Below are positions 1 to 11,868 of a stretch of 64,000 bases of DNA, piece after piece (position 1 is the stretch's first letter; every line of letters starts with the position of its first letter). The stretch is from positions 8,529,327 through 8,593,326 of the forward strand of contig CM041297.1 of NCBI GenBank assembly GCA_023052935.1, in the 5' to 3' direction. The notes beneath the pieces were generated by a model. That model had not been told where the DNA came from and did no database searches. It was given only the letters and a program-made list of their open reading frames with translations. This DNA comes from Piezodorus guildinii (lineage: Eukaryota > Arthropoda > Insecta > Hemiptera > Pentatomidae). The position numbers and the translations under genes were made by a program.

Positions 1-226
1 AGGATGAATTGTGACAGGGTTGTAAGTAGAGTGTACAGGAATGTTCCGGATGGCCGACGCCGGCGTGGCAGGCCGAAGGGTCGATGGAAGGATGGTGTAG
101 GGAAGGATCTTAGACAGCTCGGGATCTCTCTGAGACGAGCTGAGGATCGAGAAGGATGGTTGGCGACTGTTGAGCAGGCCAAGGGCGGCCTCATGCGCCT
201 GTTGAGCCAGTAGAAGAAGAAGAAGA
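1..226 (+). mobile_element. LINE 3' fragment, reverse transcriptase C-terminal tail
   Basis: An open frame entering from the window edge encodes the basic C-terminal tail typical of RTE-like LINE ORF2 proteins (Gly-Arg-Pro-rich linker RGRPKGRWKDGV, then a conserved Trp region). It ends at a TAG directly followed by an (AAG)n tract, the short tandem-repeat tail such LINEs carry instead of poly(A). Only about 70 codons remain, so this is a 5'-truncated copy or runs out of the window. Confidence 0.65.
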
Positions 227-239
227 ATACAAAAGACAT

Positions 240-1100
240 ACATCTGACATAGCTATGATTTACTCTAAATAACGGAATATGATTTAATATCAGATATCAA
301 TTTGATTCACTCTAGGTTACAATAACAAACCAGTACCTAGTAGCCACATCGAAATTGTCCAAACACCAAAATTTTATCTTGTAAACAACCGTTGTATATC
401 GTCATAACATTTTTGCAACTTGAATGCGTATTTTCCCGAATTACCGGTGAAGCCTTCTCCAGAATAATCCTTGTTTTTCTAATGTTCAGAAATAAGTCTT
501 ACTCTGCTGTGTCTTACTATCTAAAACAAAATGTTTTTTCAGTCACCTTGAATTAATTTTAAAAAACGCTGCAAACGGACGCTACACACGGAATATGGAT
601 ACTATGCTCAATATGCTTAAATTTATTTATTATAAATTATTACACATTATCTTTGCTAATACTGGTCAGGTTTTCTTTGTTCTTATGCAGTTAGCAATTT
701 TATTATCATTCAAATGAGTACTTATAGTTTTGCATAAGACGTATCGAAAACCAATTTTTTTTTACGTTTTGGAAAAATATTTTTTAACCACATAGAGGAC
801 GAGTTTTTCCCAAACCCAGCCTTATTGCACATCTAGACGGTAGGACGAACCTCCAGGAAAAATTCCAACTTCGCAACCATAGTCATTTTTGAAATAGTGC
901 GATTACCAGAAAATCGAGTGAAATGGGACTTTCTTTTATAAATATAGATTATGTTTCTATCAAGAAAACTATAGTTGTATCTTATTCCTATAAAATCTTA
1001 GAGTGATGTGTCTGCATGAAGTCAACCATATTCTATTTCTCAGAGCACTTAGTTGTTATAATAAAGCATTATAAAATGGAAAAGATTATCTAAAGAGTGT
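240..1100. other. AT-rich stretch with no supported feature
   Basis: No long reading frame, tandem array or recognisable transposon end was seen here on either strand. Confidence 0.5.
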
Positions 1101-1182
1101 ACTTACTGAGCATATCCGAAGCGGCGCATGGCAGAGAACCGAAAGGGCTCGCATATCTTTCACCGGTCGGGAACTGCTCCTT

Positions 1183-1252
1183 TCTTCTTCTTCTTGTACC
1201 CGTACCGCTTAGGCATCGGCACAATGCTTCCAAACACTCACAGCTACAACAA
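1183..1252 (-). mobile_element. Short LINE 3' tail fragment
   Basis: On the minus strand a short coding-like stretch ends in a stop and is followed by an (AAG)n tract, as at the LINE end at 1-226. It is very short, so this is a weak call. Confidence 0.3.
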
Positions 1253-1368
1253 ACCAATTGTTATAAATAATTAATTACCAAAAGAGATGTTACATTATTT
1301 ATCTAGAGTGTGCATCATACAGAAAATAGTTCAGTCAAATTACACCAAAAAATAAGAGTAAAGGTATA

Positions 1369-2814
1369 TTAATTCCCACCTAGCTGAAAATCAGTAAGAT
1401 TGTTAAAAAATGATTAAAAACAAAATTTGAAAGTTCTCCATCTTTCCTCTTTAAGGAAATGTGGTTGAAAAAAAAGTCGGTCTGTTTTGTTCTCATCATC
1501 ACAGGTCTGTGTGTGTGTGTGTGTCTGTGTGTGTGTGTGTGTTTGTGTGTGGTAACTCCCGGGCAAAAACGGTAAGTCCTAGGAAACCGAAATTTCATAT
1601 TGAAGACAACTATACGCCCGAGACGTGACAAAACTTTTTTCATCAAAATGAGCTTACCAGAAGAGGCACTTTATACCATTCATTTTGCACCTTTTTTCGA
1701 TTTTCTCGAAAACAATTCCGACTTTGATTAAACTCGCTATATCGATGTAAAATTTAATGGGCTTTAATATCATGTAGGTTTTATTCTGATTAAGATGGTC
1801 TGACAGGGCTTAAATGCCGATATTTTAAATTTTCTTCCCCTAAAATATAATTAATTCCTTAATAGTTTCACGTATTTTTATCTCTAACTGCTTTTGAAAA
1901 ATCTTTCATTGATTTGAAAAATGGAGGTAAGTGATAGTCGTGCGTTGCCCGCACCAGATTTTTTTTCTACTTAAATTGCTTTTATCTTTTCAATCTCTGC
2001 TAATATCTAATAGTTTAAAATAGTTTCAAATTAAACAGGATCACAACTGACCCATAGAATGGGCATACTGGAAACGTAGCTCATGGAAACGTGTGCATAT
2101 TATGACCATTACACATTTTACAACTTTTTCAATAGTTGTATCTCAAAAAATGTGGTTCATAGGAAAAAAAAATATTGATACATTTTTGTAGGTCATTTTA
2201 TGATCTACAATTTTCGTCTAAGATATTTTTATGATAAAACATGCTGTTTTGCGGAAAATCGCGAAAAAACTCATTTTTTTGACATTTGACCTTGAATAAT
2301 TTTATTTCCTTACAGGGGAAAGATGGGGAACTTGTAAATTTTTTTAAAATTGATTTATTGCTATTTACAACTGTATAATGATATACATCTAGTAAATGAG
2401 ATACAAGATACTAATGTCATGGATTCACATGTGAGGATACTACCCACTGGCAGCTCTCCAAAGACTATGTTAAACTAGAAGGTCTCGGGGCCATCTGCAT
2501 TTTAGTCGCCTCGGAGGATTATCAGGGATTGTAAAGGAAGCAAGGATTGAAACTAGTGGATTAGAGTGGGAATGGAGTTAGTCATGAAAGGAGTGGTACC
2601 TGTCAGCAACATAGGGAACGTTAAGGTCTTTATGGATGAGTTTATTTGTGACAAAATACGGAGCATTGAGGATTTTTCGAAGGATTTTTTATTGCAAGGA
2701 TTGGGGACGAGAAGAATTTGATGGTTTAGTAGAGCCCCAAATCTCTACTCATAATTTTTTTTTTTTTAATCATATTTAAAAGAATCTTACTGATTTTCAG
2801 CTAGGTGGGAATTT
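1369..2814. mobile_element. Non-autonomous DNA transposon with ~45-bp terminal inverted repeats
   Basis: The sequence TTCCCACCTAGCTGAAAATC at 1373-1392 recurs inverted at about 2793-2812, and the match extends inward to an A/T-rich tract for about 45 bp. This defines a ~1.45-kb element with terminal inverted repeats. It has no transposase frame. A family X copy (1500-1972) is nested inside. The flanking duplication is unclear, so I cannot assign a superfamily. Confidence 0.55.
1500..1972 (+). mobile_element. Family X element, copy A, internally deleted
   Basis: Shares with the other X copies the (GT)n tract, the CCCGGGC segment, the run up to GGCTTAAATGCCGATATTTT, and the right end GGAGGTAAGTGATAGTC followed by GCCCGCACCAG and a T run. 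The left palindromic end is missing and about 300 bp of the interior is deleted between about 1845 and 1850. No protein is encoded. It lies within the TIR element at 1369-2814. Confidence 0.6.
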
Positions 2815-3330
2815 ATGTAGCTTCGAATATCTAATTTGACCGGACTATAAGGCTTAATCAATTATTACACAATAAAATTTTTGAGAATAGGAAAGAACTT
2901 GATTCCATTGTATTGTTTAGAGACTTGAGGAGTTAAGTGCTAATCCTTAAATGCATTAATTAGGTTGCCAAACAATTCTACGTGAGAGACAAGTGAAATG
3001 GTTGGAGAAATCAAGCTAACAGTTGTAAACCTTACAATCTTCCCCTCTTTTAAAAGTCGCTAAAGTTTCGCTAAATATAGCAAATGGGGGAAGAGAGTGT
3101 TAAAGCAATTTCACAAGTTGTAGAGATCTTCCCAAGTTTCTCGGAAGCAGACAACGGATAACATTAACTACCTCCAGGTTCATCCTAAATCAAAAAGCCT
3201 AACTTTCATATGAGTATAAATTATTAAGGCTAAATAACACTCTACGGTCCTCCTGCATTTTAATTTAGTTTTGTGAAATACTGCTTCATGACAGTATGTT
3301 GTGTAGCGTGTATGTTGAATCGTGAAGATT

Positions 3331-4175
3331 TTTACTTTCAATTACTATATATAGTAAGGGAAAGTATTGCGATCGTAAAATTTTCGAATTCCAGTTTTCA
3401 ACGGAAATACACATTGTAGGGTCCCCTGAGTCCAAAGAACCAAGTCCCACAAAAAGGTCTGTGTGTGTGTGGTAACTCCCGGGCGGAAATGGTAAGTCCT
3501 ATGAAACTGAAATTTCATATTTAAGACAAATATACGCCCGAGACGTTACAAAACCTTTTTCATCAAAATGAGCTTACCAGAAGAGCCACTTTATACTATG
3601 CATTTTGCACCTTTTTCGATTTTCTCGAAAACTGTACCGACGATTTTGATTAAACTTGCTATATCGATGTAAAATATAATGGGTTTTAATATCGTTTAGG
3701 TTTCATTTGGATTAAAATGGCCTTACAGGGCTTAAATGCCGATATTTTAAATTTTCTTTCTCTAAAGTACCTTTAATTTTGTTGATTCTATAAAAATAAC
3801 TATATTATCTTGTTACCACTGATGACAAACAGATAAATATAAAAATTGAATGAATTCGATACCCAACTAAAGGAGAAAACAGAAAAAAAATGTTTAATGC
3901 AATTCTTCGTTTTTGAACATAAGAACAGTAATATACATGTATGATATACCGTTGGAAAGCTTGAGATTTTAGAAAATATACTATCTTATACACAAGCTTT
4001 TAAAAGTTAGTAGATAGTGATGAAAAGCCGATAAAACTAAATGATTATTTTAGATAATAATATAATAATTTTTTTAATAAAACACATTTTTCTATAGAAA
4101 TTTAATTTAATTAATTCTTTAATAGTTTCACGTATTTTTATCTCTAACTGTATTTGAAAATTTTATTGAAGATTT
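3331..4175 (+). mobile_element. Family X element, copy B
   Basis: Begins with the family X left end, a palindrome centred on TATATATA (ATTACTATATATAGTAAG), continues through the GT tract at about 3461 and the conserved GGCTTAAATGCCG block at about 3727, and reaches the subterminal block ending near 4175. The right-terminal GGTAAGTGAAAGTC is absent, so the right end is truncated. No credible ORF. Confidence 0.6.
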
Positions 4176-4439
4176 TTAAGAGACTATGTTGAGCAGTATG
4201 TATGTTGAAGAGTGGGCAAATGATGGCTCAAGAACTGCTGATCACATCGCAATATAAATTGAACTTCAACTGGGTTTAACACCAACACTGACGCATAGTG
4301 GTTCAAAACGCACTTTTTCGGAACAAAAGTCAATTTAAGATATATCAACCATAATAACGTCACTTGTTTCCTTCTTATATTCACTTTCAATGGTAAGATT
4401 GGCATATTTTTAACTCAATTTGTATATCATAAAAATATA

Positions 4440-5060
4440 TACGTCTTGTCGATAACTTTAGAAAAATGTCTCTGTTACTAATTATTCTTATATATTTATA
4501 TTTTCTGCATTTAACATTATTTACATTCATCATTAGATCACTTTAAGAAAACGTTGGGTTTCATACAAAGACTTTGATTTTGTAAGAATTTTAATTTTTC
4601 CAAATGATAAAACATAATGAAGTATGGCCCCGAAGGAGATACAATTATAAATGTTTTTGTGTAGAATATTTTTCTTATTTATTTTCCTTCAATGTATTAT
4701 AGCAAATATACCTATGTAATGTTTACAATTTAAATGATGTTTACTGATTGAACACATCATACTATTTAAGTTTGCAGCGTAAATATGAATTAATCTTATT
4801 CGTTAGTAAAGCTTTTAACGTAAAAATAAACTTTCTTCTTTTGTCTTTTTTTAGTTATACATACCATTTCGTTCTATTTTCTAATAACAAAAAGTTTTTT
4901 TATTCGTTAAAAATCAAATAGCAATTGAACACGTTTCCGTGGGAACTTAAACACAAAATCAAGTTCGATACGAACATAGGCTCAGTACGGCCAACGGCCG
5001 AGCAAGGAGGTAATTAGGCCTAGATGGTTGGGGGTGCGGTCATAAATTAGAATAAATTAT
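4440..5060. other. AT-rich stretch with no supported feature
   Basis: No ORF, tandem array or recognisable element end was seen apart from short homopolymer runs. Confidence 0.45.
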
Positions 5061-5062
5061 TA

Positions 5063-5064
<2 letters not shown>

Positions 5065-5130
<66 letters not shown>

Positions 5131-5132
5131 TA
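5065..5132. repeat. (TA)n microsatellite
   Basis: About 68 bp of almost uninterrupted alternating AT. Such tracts are common in this AT-rich genome and length may be collapsed in assembly. Confidence 0.9.
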
Positions 5133-5139
5133 ACCGGTC

Positions 5140-5860
5140 ATAAATTATTACCTAATCGTCGTTTATCATCGTCATTCGTTATTACTTAATATCTTTAAAT
5201 CTTTACCTCGTCACTATTATTTACATCTTCCCCTTTATAGTCATACTTATATATTTTTCGCTTCCCATTTTCTCTCTTTTTTTCACTAATTCTGTTTTTT
5301 AATCTCAATCCGCTATTTTATATTATTAATGTATATTTAAAAAAATCATTAGCCAATCCTTTAGTTTTTTCTTCAACAAACAATCGAATCAGTAAACATA
5401 ACTTAGCTTCTTGGAAAAGCTCTAACGGACATTCTAGTTCTCATATTTTCCGTTCCACGCAATGAGCATTGTCATTAATAAAGAGAAACAGTATGAATAA
5501 AAAATAATTTTAAATATTAAAATACTTAATGTAATATTAAACTAAGAATTATATGTCAGGATATGTAACGGAGAAAGATATGGGTATGGAAAGAGGGAGA
5601 AAGAAATGGGCGATGAAAAAAGATCCTAATCAATAAGAAAAAAGATACATATTTGACTCTGAGACAGTGTCTAAAGAAGTGATGTTTTCTAGTTTAAAAA
5701 ACGCTCATTGCATGACATAACATCCGTTATGAAAGTAATTATTAATGTAGCCTCTATCATCTGCCTGTTGTTAAGCTGTAAAACGCGGATTTCCGCACGA
5801 CTATTTAATTTTTTTTTTTTTTTTGTTCATTTATAATCACACTTTTGCGATAAGAGTTAC
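5140..5860. other. AT-rich stretch with no supported gene
   Basis: No ORF or element end recognised. The last ~25 bp before 5866 resemble the sequence at about 13340-13365 (see the repeat at 13330-13500). Confidence 0.4.
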
Positions 5861-5950
5861 TATAATACATACAATAATTGATCCTAGAGCGAAGTCAGCT
5901 TCAATATTACAAGAGAGTACTGGGATTACACTGTACCACACCAGACTACA

Positions 5951-6659
5951 TTGTCCGGCTTGAATGTCCTTCCAGTCTCAACTATCGTGCTCCGAAAAGC
6001 ACTGAAATGGACCGATAAAATATTAAACATGGAAGACTCTAGGTATCCAAAAATATGTCTTACGAAACTCAATAAATTAGCTGAGAAATTTCCGAATACC
6101 ACAAAAAATAAATTTTTACTACAACTGAGACAGCTAATCAGCACATGTAAAGAAAAAGACATCATTACAAATTGTAAGAATGCAAAAGAGAGGAAAAAAT
6201 ATAATTCAAAAGCATAAAAATCTCTTAAAAATGTCCGATTTAACCAAAATGGAAATGTCGAATTACTGTCCGAATTATATAGAAATGTTTAATGGAACCC
6301 AAATAACTCAAATGTACCTCACAACCAACCTGCCCTTTACGCATAAAAAACTTATGGCTCAAATCCGGACTGCTAACAATAAATTCCAGCAAATCACAAT
6401 GAAAAACATAACGCATAGATTCAATCCAATAGAAAACTGTACCATCTGCAATAAGAAAGAAGCTGACAATATTCACCATACCTTCACATCATGCCCAGCC
6501 TACTCCTCCTACCGCTCAACCATCATACCAGCCATAGCCCAGTTAACACCTTCAAACTTCAGACTATATCTCAAAAATATAACCTCCGAAAATACTAAAA
6601 AACTGTACTTTTGCACCAGAGCAAGCCTAAATTTAAGAGGTTTTGTGATAGATCACTAA
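5951..6659 (+). pseudogene. LINE ORF2 C-terminal remnant, frameshifted
   Basis: Two overlapping frames (5951-6217 and 6180-6659) read as one broken protein. The second contains a Cys-x2-Cys ... His ... Cys motif (CTICNKKEADNIHHTFTSC, about codons 87-105), the zinc-finger-like motif found after the reverse transcriptase and RNase H regions of R1/I-type LINEs. The RT itself is missing through 5' truncation. A frameshift near 6190 separates the halves. Not functional. Confidence 0.55.
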
Positions 6660-6831
6660 CTCAAAAAATGTATCTTAATTTATTTATTATGATTTTGTTT
6701 TGTTTTTGAATTCATAAGAAATGGATATATATTTTTTTTGCTAATTATTATTGTTTATTTTATTTTATTTGTATTTTTTATTTTTATTTTATTTTTTTTT
6801 ATTGTACTCATATATGACTATGTAGATATAT

Positions 6832-6835
<4 letters not shown>

Positions 6836-6897
<62 letters not shown>
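6836..6897. repeat. (TTA)n/(TA)n compound microsatellite
   Basis: An (ATT)n tract passes directly into (AT)n inside the 3' region of the LINE at 5879-7027. Confidence 0.85.
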
Positions 6898-6899
<2 letters not shown>

Positions 6900-7309
6900 G
6901 TTTTCTTTAGTTTGTTACACCAAAAAGTTGAAAACTGTATATAAAAAATATGATTTATGTACACACTCCTATTGTATGGGGAAATCCCCGATTGCAATAA
7001 AAGTATATTCTATTCTATTCTATTCTAGTACATACAACAATCACTTATTTAATGCCAAATAATTTCATTAGATAAAATTTACAACAGACACTTAGAAGTA
7101 GACATAATCAGAATTAATCAATGCGTTTTACCTTTTAAATATAATATTTGTACATGGTTAAAACTAGATTTCGACCCGGCTATGGGGCAGAATAATTATT
7201 TATTTTTGACATTACTGTCTTGGAGTGACCCTAGAATTGGAAGATCCTCGTAGGGCCCACCCAGCTCCTAAACAGGGAAAATATCTAATGAAAAATATTG
7301 AAAAAATCT

Positions 7310-7745
7310 CAAATAATAATAATAAAAATATATACCCAAATATAATAATAATTATAATAGGCTTACCGAACCCGAAGGTTCGATGCCGATACCACCAAAC
7401 TTCGCCTGCACAGACTCGTCCGATGTTCGCCGGTCAAGCCCAAGCCCCCAAGATCAGCCTTAATGCAATCCTCCCAACGACGCTTCGACCTACCTTTCGG
7501 ACCCCTACGAAAGGTTCAGCGAATACCAACCTCGGAATCCGTTCCTCACCGAGCCCAACAACTTTACGCGCCCATTTGAGTTTCCGCGATGTTATCAACT
7601 CAATTATATTCACAGGGTACAAACTCCACAATTCCGCGTTGTGCAGCCTTCTAAACTCCCCAGTGGCCTCATCTCTCTTCGGGTCAAATATTTTACGCAG
7701 TACCTTATTTTCGAAAAACTTAAGATAAAATCTCAAATGCAACTG
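7310..7745 (-). mobile_element. RTE-like LINE 3' fragment with UUCG hairpin end
   Basis: On the minus strand, a frame from 7742 encodes the conserved end of a LINE ORF2 (VFENKVLRKIF-type motif, then LYPVNIIELITSRKLKWA, then a Gly-Arg-Pro-like tail). The element ends in CGAACCTTCGGGTTCG, a perfect 6-bp stem with a TTCG loop, followed by GTAAGCC and an (ATT)n tail. The same end occurs at about 54196-54235. Heavily 5' truncated. Confidence 0.65.
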
Positions 7746-7981
7746 AAAATGTGACCTTCAGTCAGGGGATGTATCACTGTTATTAACTATTACATCGTGA
7801 CCACAATGATTATTTATTTAATGGCATTACAATCCTATGCGGGTCTTAACCTCCTCAAGGAGCCTTCGCCTGCTGACCACTATCTAATGCAGTTGCCCTC
7901 CAGTCACGGACGTTCAAGATATTCCTCGCATCTTGAGCCACAGCATCCGACCATCGCAGTCTCGGTCGTCCTCTTCCTCTG

Positions 7982-9475
7982 CTACGATCCAGCTTTCCCT
8001 CGAGCAATATCATTGCTACTCATTCTCGCCCCATGCCCGGCCCATCTGAGTCTGTTTATCTTCATCCAGGAAACTATATCAGGCTCCCCAAACATTTCGT
8101 ACACTTCTTTGTTAGTACGCCTTCTCCATTGGCCGTTCACATAAATTCCTCTGAAAATCCTCCGTAATAGCATTCTTTCAAAGACTGCTATGTCTTTTTC
8201 TTTGGTCTTTGATACGGTCCATGTTTCAGAGGCATACGTCAATACTGGCCTAATGAGGGTCTTATACAACATTATTTTATTTGCCTAGAAAAAAATGAAC
8301 TCCCCAGATGTCTCCGCAACCCAAAATAGCATCTATTGGCATTGAATATTCTTTTCTTTATTTCGAGGGACACATCATTAGTAGCGCAAACGATACTTCC
8401 TAAATAAGTGAAACTATTTATTCTATGAAATTTATAAGGACCCATTTCCACAAACTCCTGGATTCCACAGTTTGTGGACTCACCAGTCCTCATATATTTA
8501 GTTTTCTCTTCGTTGATGCACAGTCCCATTTCATCTGCCGCCTCCATCAATGATAAAAATGCCTCCTGCAATGCTGAAAATGAACGCCCGAGAATATCCA
8601 AATCATCTGCATATCCTAACAGTTGTTGTAGTAATATTGTAAGTCTATTATAAATTGTATCCTTCGTTTGGATTTTAGACTGCCGAACAATCCTCTCTAG
8701 AACCAAATTGAACAACATGCATGCTAGGGCATCCCCCTGTCTTAGGCCTCTTAAAGTCTTGAATTCTGGGGAGAGTTCCCCCTGCATTCGGACTACACAA
8801 TTGGTTTCATCCATAGTCATTGCAACCAGGCGTATCAATTTAGAAGGTACTCCTAACTCCCTCATAGCCTCATAGAGTTTGTCTCGTTTGATGCTATCAT
8901 ATGCCATTCTGAAATCTATGAAGAGGTGATGCGTGGGCATTTTATATTCTATTGCTTTCTCGAGGATGGTCCTAAGGCTGAAGATCTGGTTTACCGTTGA
9001 CCTCCCGCTGCGAAAACCTGCCTGGTAGTCTCCTACCTCTCTTTCGGCAAATGGTATGAGCCTCTTGTGAAGAATATTAGACAGTACTTTATATGCACAC
9101 TGGAGTAAGGTAATTTGCACACTCAAGTAAGTCTCCCTTTTTATGTATAGGGCATATAATTCCTTTTCTCCATCGCTTAGGCATTTTCTCATTGACCCAT
9201 ATGGAAAGTATAATATTATACATTTCTTTATGTAAGGGTTCAGTCCCTTTCTTAAATAATTCTGCCGGGATCCCATCTTCACCCGGAGACTTATTATTTT
9301 TCAATTTTTCAATTGCCTCCATCATTTCCTCGAACTCTGGTGGATCTAGCTCATCAATACCATTTCTATTTTCATCAAACCAGCTTGGTTTTTCAATTTT
9401 TTCCCGGGCATCCTGATTTAGGATTGTCTCAAAATGCTGACTCCATCTTGACATTATAGTATCTTTTTCGGTCAA
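7982..9475 (-). pseudogene. LINE reverse transcriptase of ORF2, frameshifted
   Basis: The reverse transcriptase lies in three frames: 9475-9089 (fingers; NNKSPGEDGIPAELFK and CPIHKKGD), 9282-8272 (palm; FIDFRMAYDSI with the first catalytic Asp, LRQGDALAC, and YADDLDIL with the Asp pair), and 8272-7982 (thumb/C-terminal region; LIRPVLTYASETW, RLRWAGH). Frameshifts lie near 9110 and near 8272. All three catalytic Asp residues remain but the protein is broken. Confidence 0.8.
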
Positions 9476-10885
9476 CAGTCTTCCAACTCAGCTTTACAAG
9501 CCTTAAATTTAGGTTTAAACCCGATTGTGGTACGGCTGATTTTCTCATAAAACTTAGAGATCTCTGAAGTGCTTCTCAACTCTTCTATCTCTTCAAGCTG
9601 CTTGCGGTGCCATGTCCTTTTCTTCTGCCTGTGAAGCTTTTTCTCTTTCTCCCAGAGTTCTCTATATTGTTCTGTTGATCCTCTTGTGTGCTTTCTTTGG
9701 ATCATATCCTTGTATGCCGCATTCTTTGCCTCCGTTGCTTGGGCACATTCTTTATCAAACCAGGATGGTCTCTGCTGTACACACTCTTTAACGCCAAGCA
9801 CATCTTTGGCTGCTTTCTTGATGGCATTCAAGCAAGCTTCCCAGTGCTCTTCTATATCCTCGTTATCATCTCTTCTTCTCAAATGGGCCTTAAGTTCATT
9901 ATCTAATTGATGCTGATAATTTGTACACTTTTCTGGCTCTTTGAGCTTTGCAAAATCAATTCTTCCCGGGACTTTTGTTCTGCTCCTTGTCCCCTTCAAG
10001 ATTTTAGCCCTGTTCTTAGACACAGTTAGATAGTGGTCCGAGTCAATATTTGCACCCCTATAAACTCGGGTACTGATTAAATTAGACCGATGCCTGCCAC
10101 ATATCAAAATGTGATCTATTTGATTTACAGTTTTTCCATCCGGGGATCTCCAGGTTCCTTTATAAATTTTTTTGCTTGGAAAATAAGTGCTTCCAATGAT
10201 CATATTTTTAGCTGTTGCATAGCTTATGAGACGGTGACCATTATCGTTGCTCTCGTCGTGCAAGCTATATTTTCCTATTGTTGGTAAATACACCTCTTCT
10301 TTTCCAACCTTGGCATTGAAATCACCACACATAATTTTAATATCATTTTTGGGAGCATCGTCATAAGCTTTGTCTAGTGCTTCATAGAATGCTTCTTTTT
10401 CATCATCTGTTGATACTTCTGTCGGGGCATGGCAGCTGAAGACACTAAAGTTCTGAAACCTTCCTTTGATGCGTAGCATACATAATCTAGGACTAATCGG
10501 TTTAAAACCGATCACCATTCCTCATAATTTACCTCTCACAATAAATCCTGTACCGAAAGAGTGCTGTTCCTTATGGCAACTATAATATATTGTATGATGC
10601 CGTTTCTCGAGTAGTCCATGTCCAATCCATCTCACTTCCTGAATGGCAACTAAGTCTAATCTGTATGCATCTGTTATGTTTAGGAGTTGCCGAAGCAGCC
10701 CCAGTCTGTATAATGAAAGTACATTCCAGTGTCCAAAACGTAGGTCATTATGGCGAATCCTAGGTCTATTCCGTTGTGACTGTCCGGCTGTTTCTCTTTG
10801 AGGACTGAAGATTGAAAGATTTAAGGAGGAAGGGCGCCCCTCCCTTGCCCCCCGAGTCGGGTGAAGGGAATGCCTTCTTGAGCTT
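9472..10885 (-). pseudogene. LINE endonuclease domain of ORF2, one in-frame stop
   Basis: This is the AP-endonuclease-like domain that nicks target DNA to prime reverse transcription. The frame is open from about 10885, runs through FGHWNVLSLYRLG and EVRWIGHG (the N-terminal endonuclease motifs), hits a TGA at about 10522-10524, and continues in the same frame from 10518 with SCHAPTE, CGDFNAKVG, NQIDHILI and DSDHYL, the remaining active-site motifs. It then passes into a long charged, Lys/Glu/Trp-rich linker before a frameshift near 9475 into the RT. Only one stop breaks ~470 codons, so this is a fairly recent copy. Confidence 0.75.
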
Positions 10886-11484
10886 TCCTACCAGCTCCCC
10901 TTCCGGGGCGGCTACCTAGGGAAGGTGACCCTAGGGTGTGTAATGTAAATGTCCTTAGTCTGTATGTGTAGGGTGTGTGTAGTGTGCTGAATTAAATGTA
11001 CTGAGTGAGTGTCAGTGTAAGTGTTCCCCCAACATGGAGGACCAGAGGCTGCTTGCGATCTGGTGACCGGGCGATGGGAACGCCACCTCCCTACGCCAAG
11101 TCCACAATGATACTTTTGCCAAAAATTATAAGCATTTAAAATAGCAAACTGTTTCGGGTTTCTTCTAAATCCGATAAGCATATCACTACAGTGACTGTAG
11201 TGGCGAATGTATATCATGACTTCTTGAATTTTCTCTTGTACCTAACTCAAGCCACTAATAAAACAAAATGGAAAAAAATTATCTTGACTATAATAATAAC
11301 GTTGTTCCCCCGCTCGCAGCTTACTCTCGTACATCACTTATAATAGGTAATACTAACTGTCTCTGACTCAGGTTACATATCAACCAAAACCTCGTTGAAG
11401 GGACTGTAATTTATCGTAATAATAACATTTTAGCAGCTCAACTAACCTTTTTATTTTGTATCATGTAGTTGTTTGAGGTCTATT

Positions 11485-11592
11485 AATACAGGGATTTAAA
11501 CCTGGATATGCAAAGTATAGGACTCTCAATGTAGCACCGTCAGATTAGCCACAGCAGCATAATGTGACGTTCAATGAATAAACAAACAAAAC
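11485..11592 (+). mobile_element. SINE 3' fragment
   Basis: Matches the 3' part of the SINE at 14632-14885: the ATAGGACTCTCAATGTAGCA and TTAGCCACAGCAGCATAATG blocks, followed by GACGTTCAATGAATAAACAAA as tail. The tRNA-like head is absent. Confidence 0.5.
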
Positions 11593-11868
11593 CAACAAAG
11601 GGATCCATACTGTTTTCACGGCCGGGCAAGGAGGCGATAAGCAGATATCCCGCCCAAAAGCCAATGTTTTCCCTAATGTTCGGATACCCAGTAAACAAGT
11701 TTCTGCTCTATTCCAGTGGGGTTGCAAACAGTAGAATATTATAATAGTGCCCTAGTCAATGGTCCACACCATTCCTTCAGCCCTTGTATATCGTCTTAAA
11801 ACGTTCTCAACGATAATGCTACTTATTCCTACCTTCGGGTGAATCCTTTAGCCTATATAATAATAGTA

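Larger units (their letters stand above)
5879..7027 (+). mobile_element. 5'-truncated LINE with C-terminal zinc-finger region and (TTCTA)n tail
   Basis: A 5'-truncated non-LTR retrotransposon. The coding part ends at 6659 and is followed by an AT-rich 3' region ending in an AATAAA-like stretch and a (TTCTA)n tail at about 7003-7027. It is flanked by diverged direct repeats, TACATACAATAAT at 5866-5878 and TACATACAACAAT at 7029-7041, read as the target-site duplication. A related repeat at 13330-13500 looks like the same sequence without the insertion, which supports both boundaries. Confidence 0.65.
7800..11110 (-). mobile_element. Near full-length LINE (APE endonuclease plus reverse transcriptase), family 1
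   Basis: A ~3.3-kb non-LTR retrotransposon on the minus strand. From its 5' end (about 11110) it has a GC-richer leader, an apurinic endonuclease-like region (10885-9472), a linker, the reverse transcriptase (about 9475-8272) and a Trp-rich C-terminal region (8272-7982). It ends near 7800 without poly(A), in an AT-rich tail. It carries one in-frame stop and at least three frameshifts. It belongs to the same family as the LINE at 59426-60823 (shared LLQCAYKVLSN, YDSIKR and WRRRTN motifs). The clade is probably RTE-like; a tree would be needed. Confidence 0.8.

Noticed and set aside
1380..1646. 88-residue minus-strand frame rich in His-Thr
   Set aside because: Its His-Thr run is just the translated GT microsatellite of family X.
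6738..6944. Small hydrophobic membrane protein
   Set aside because: It is translation of AT/TTA microsatellite in a LINE 3' region.
10912..11217. 101-residue minus-strand frame as a host protein
   Set aside because: It lies in the 5' leader of the LINE at 7800-11110, with low-complexity His/Thr content and no recognisable domain.
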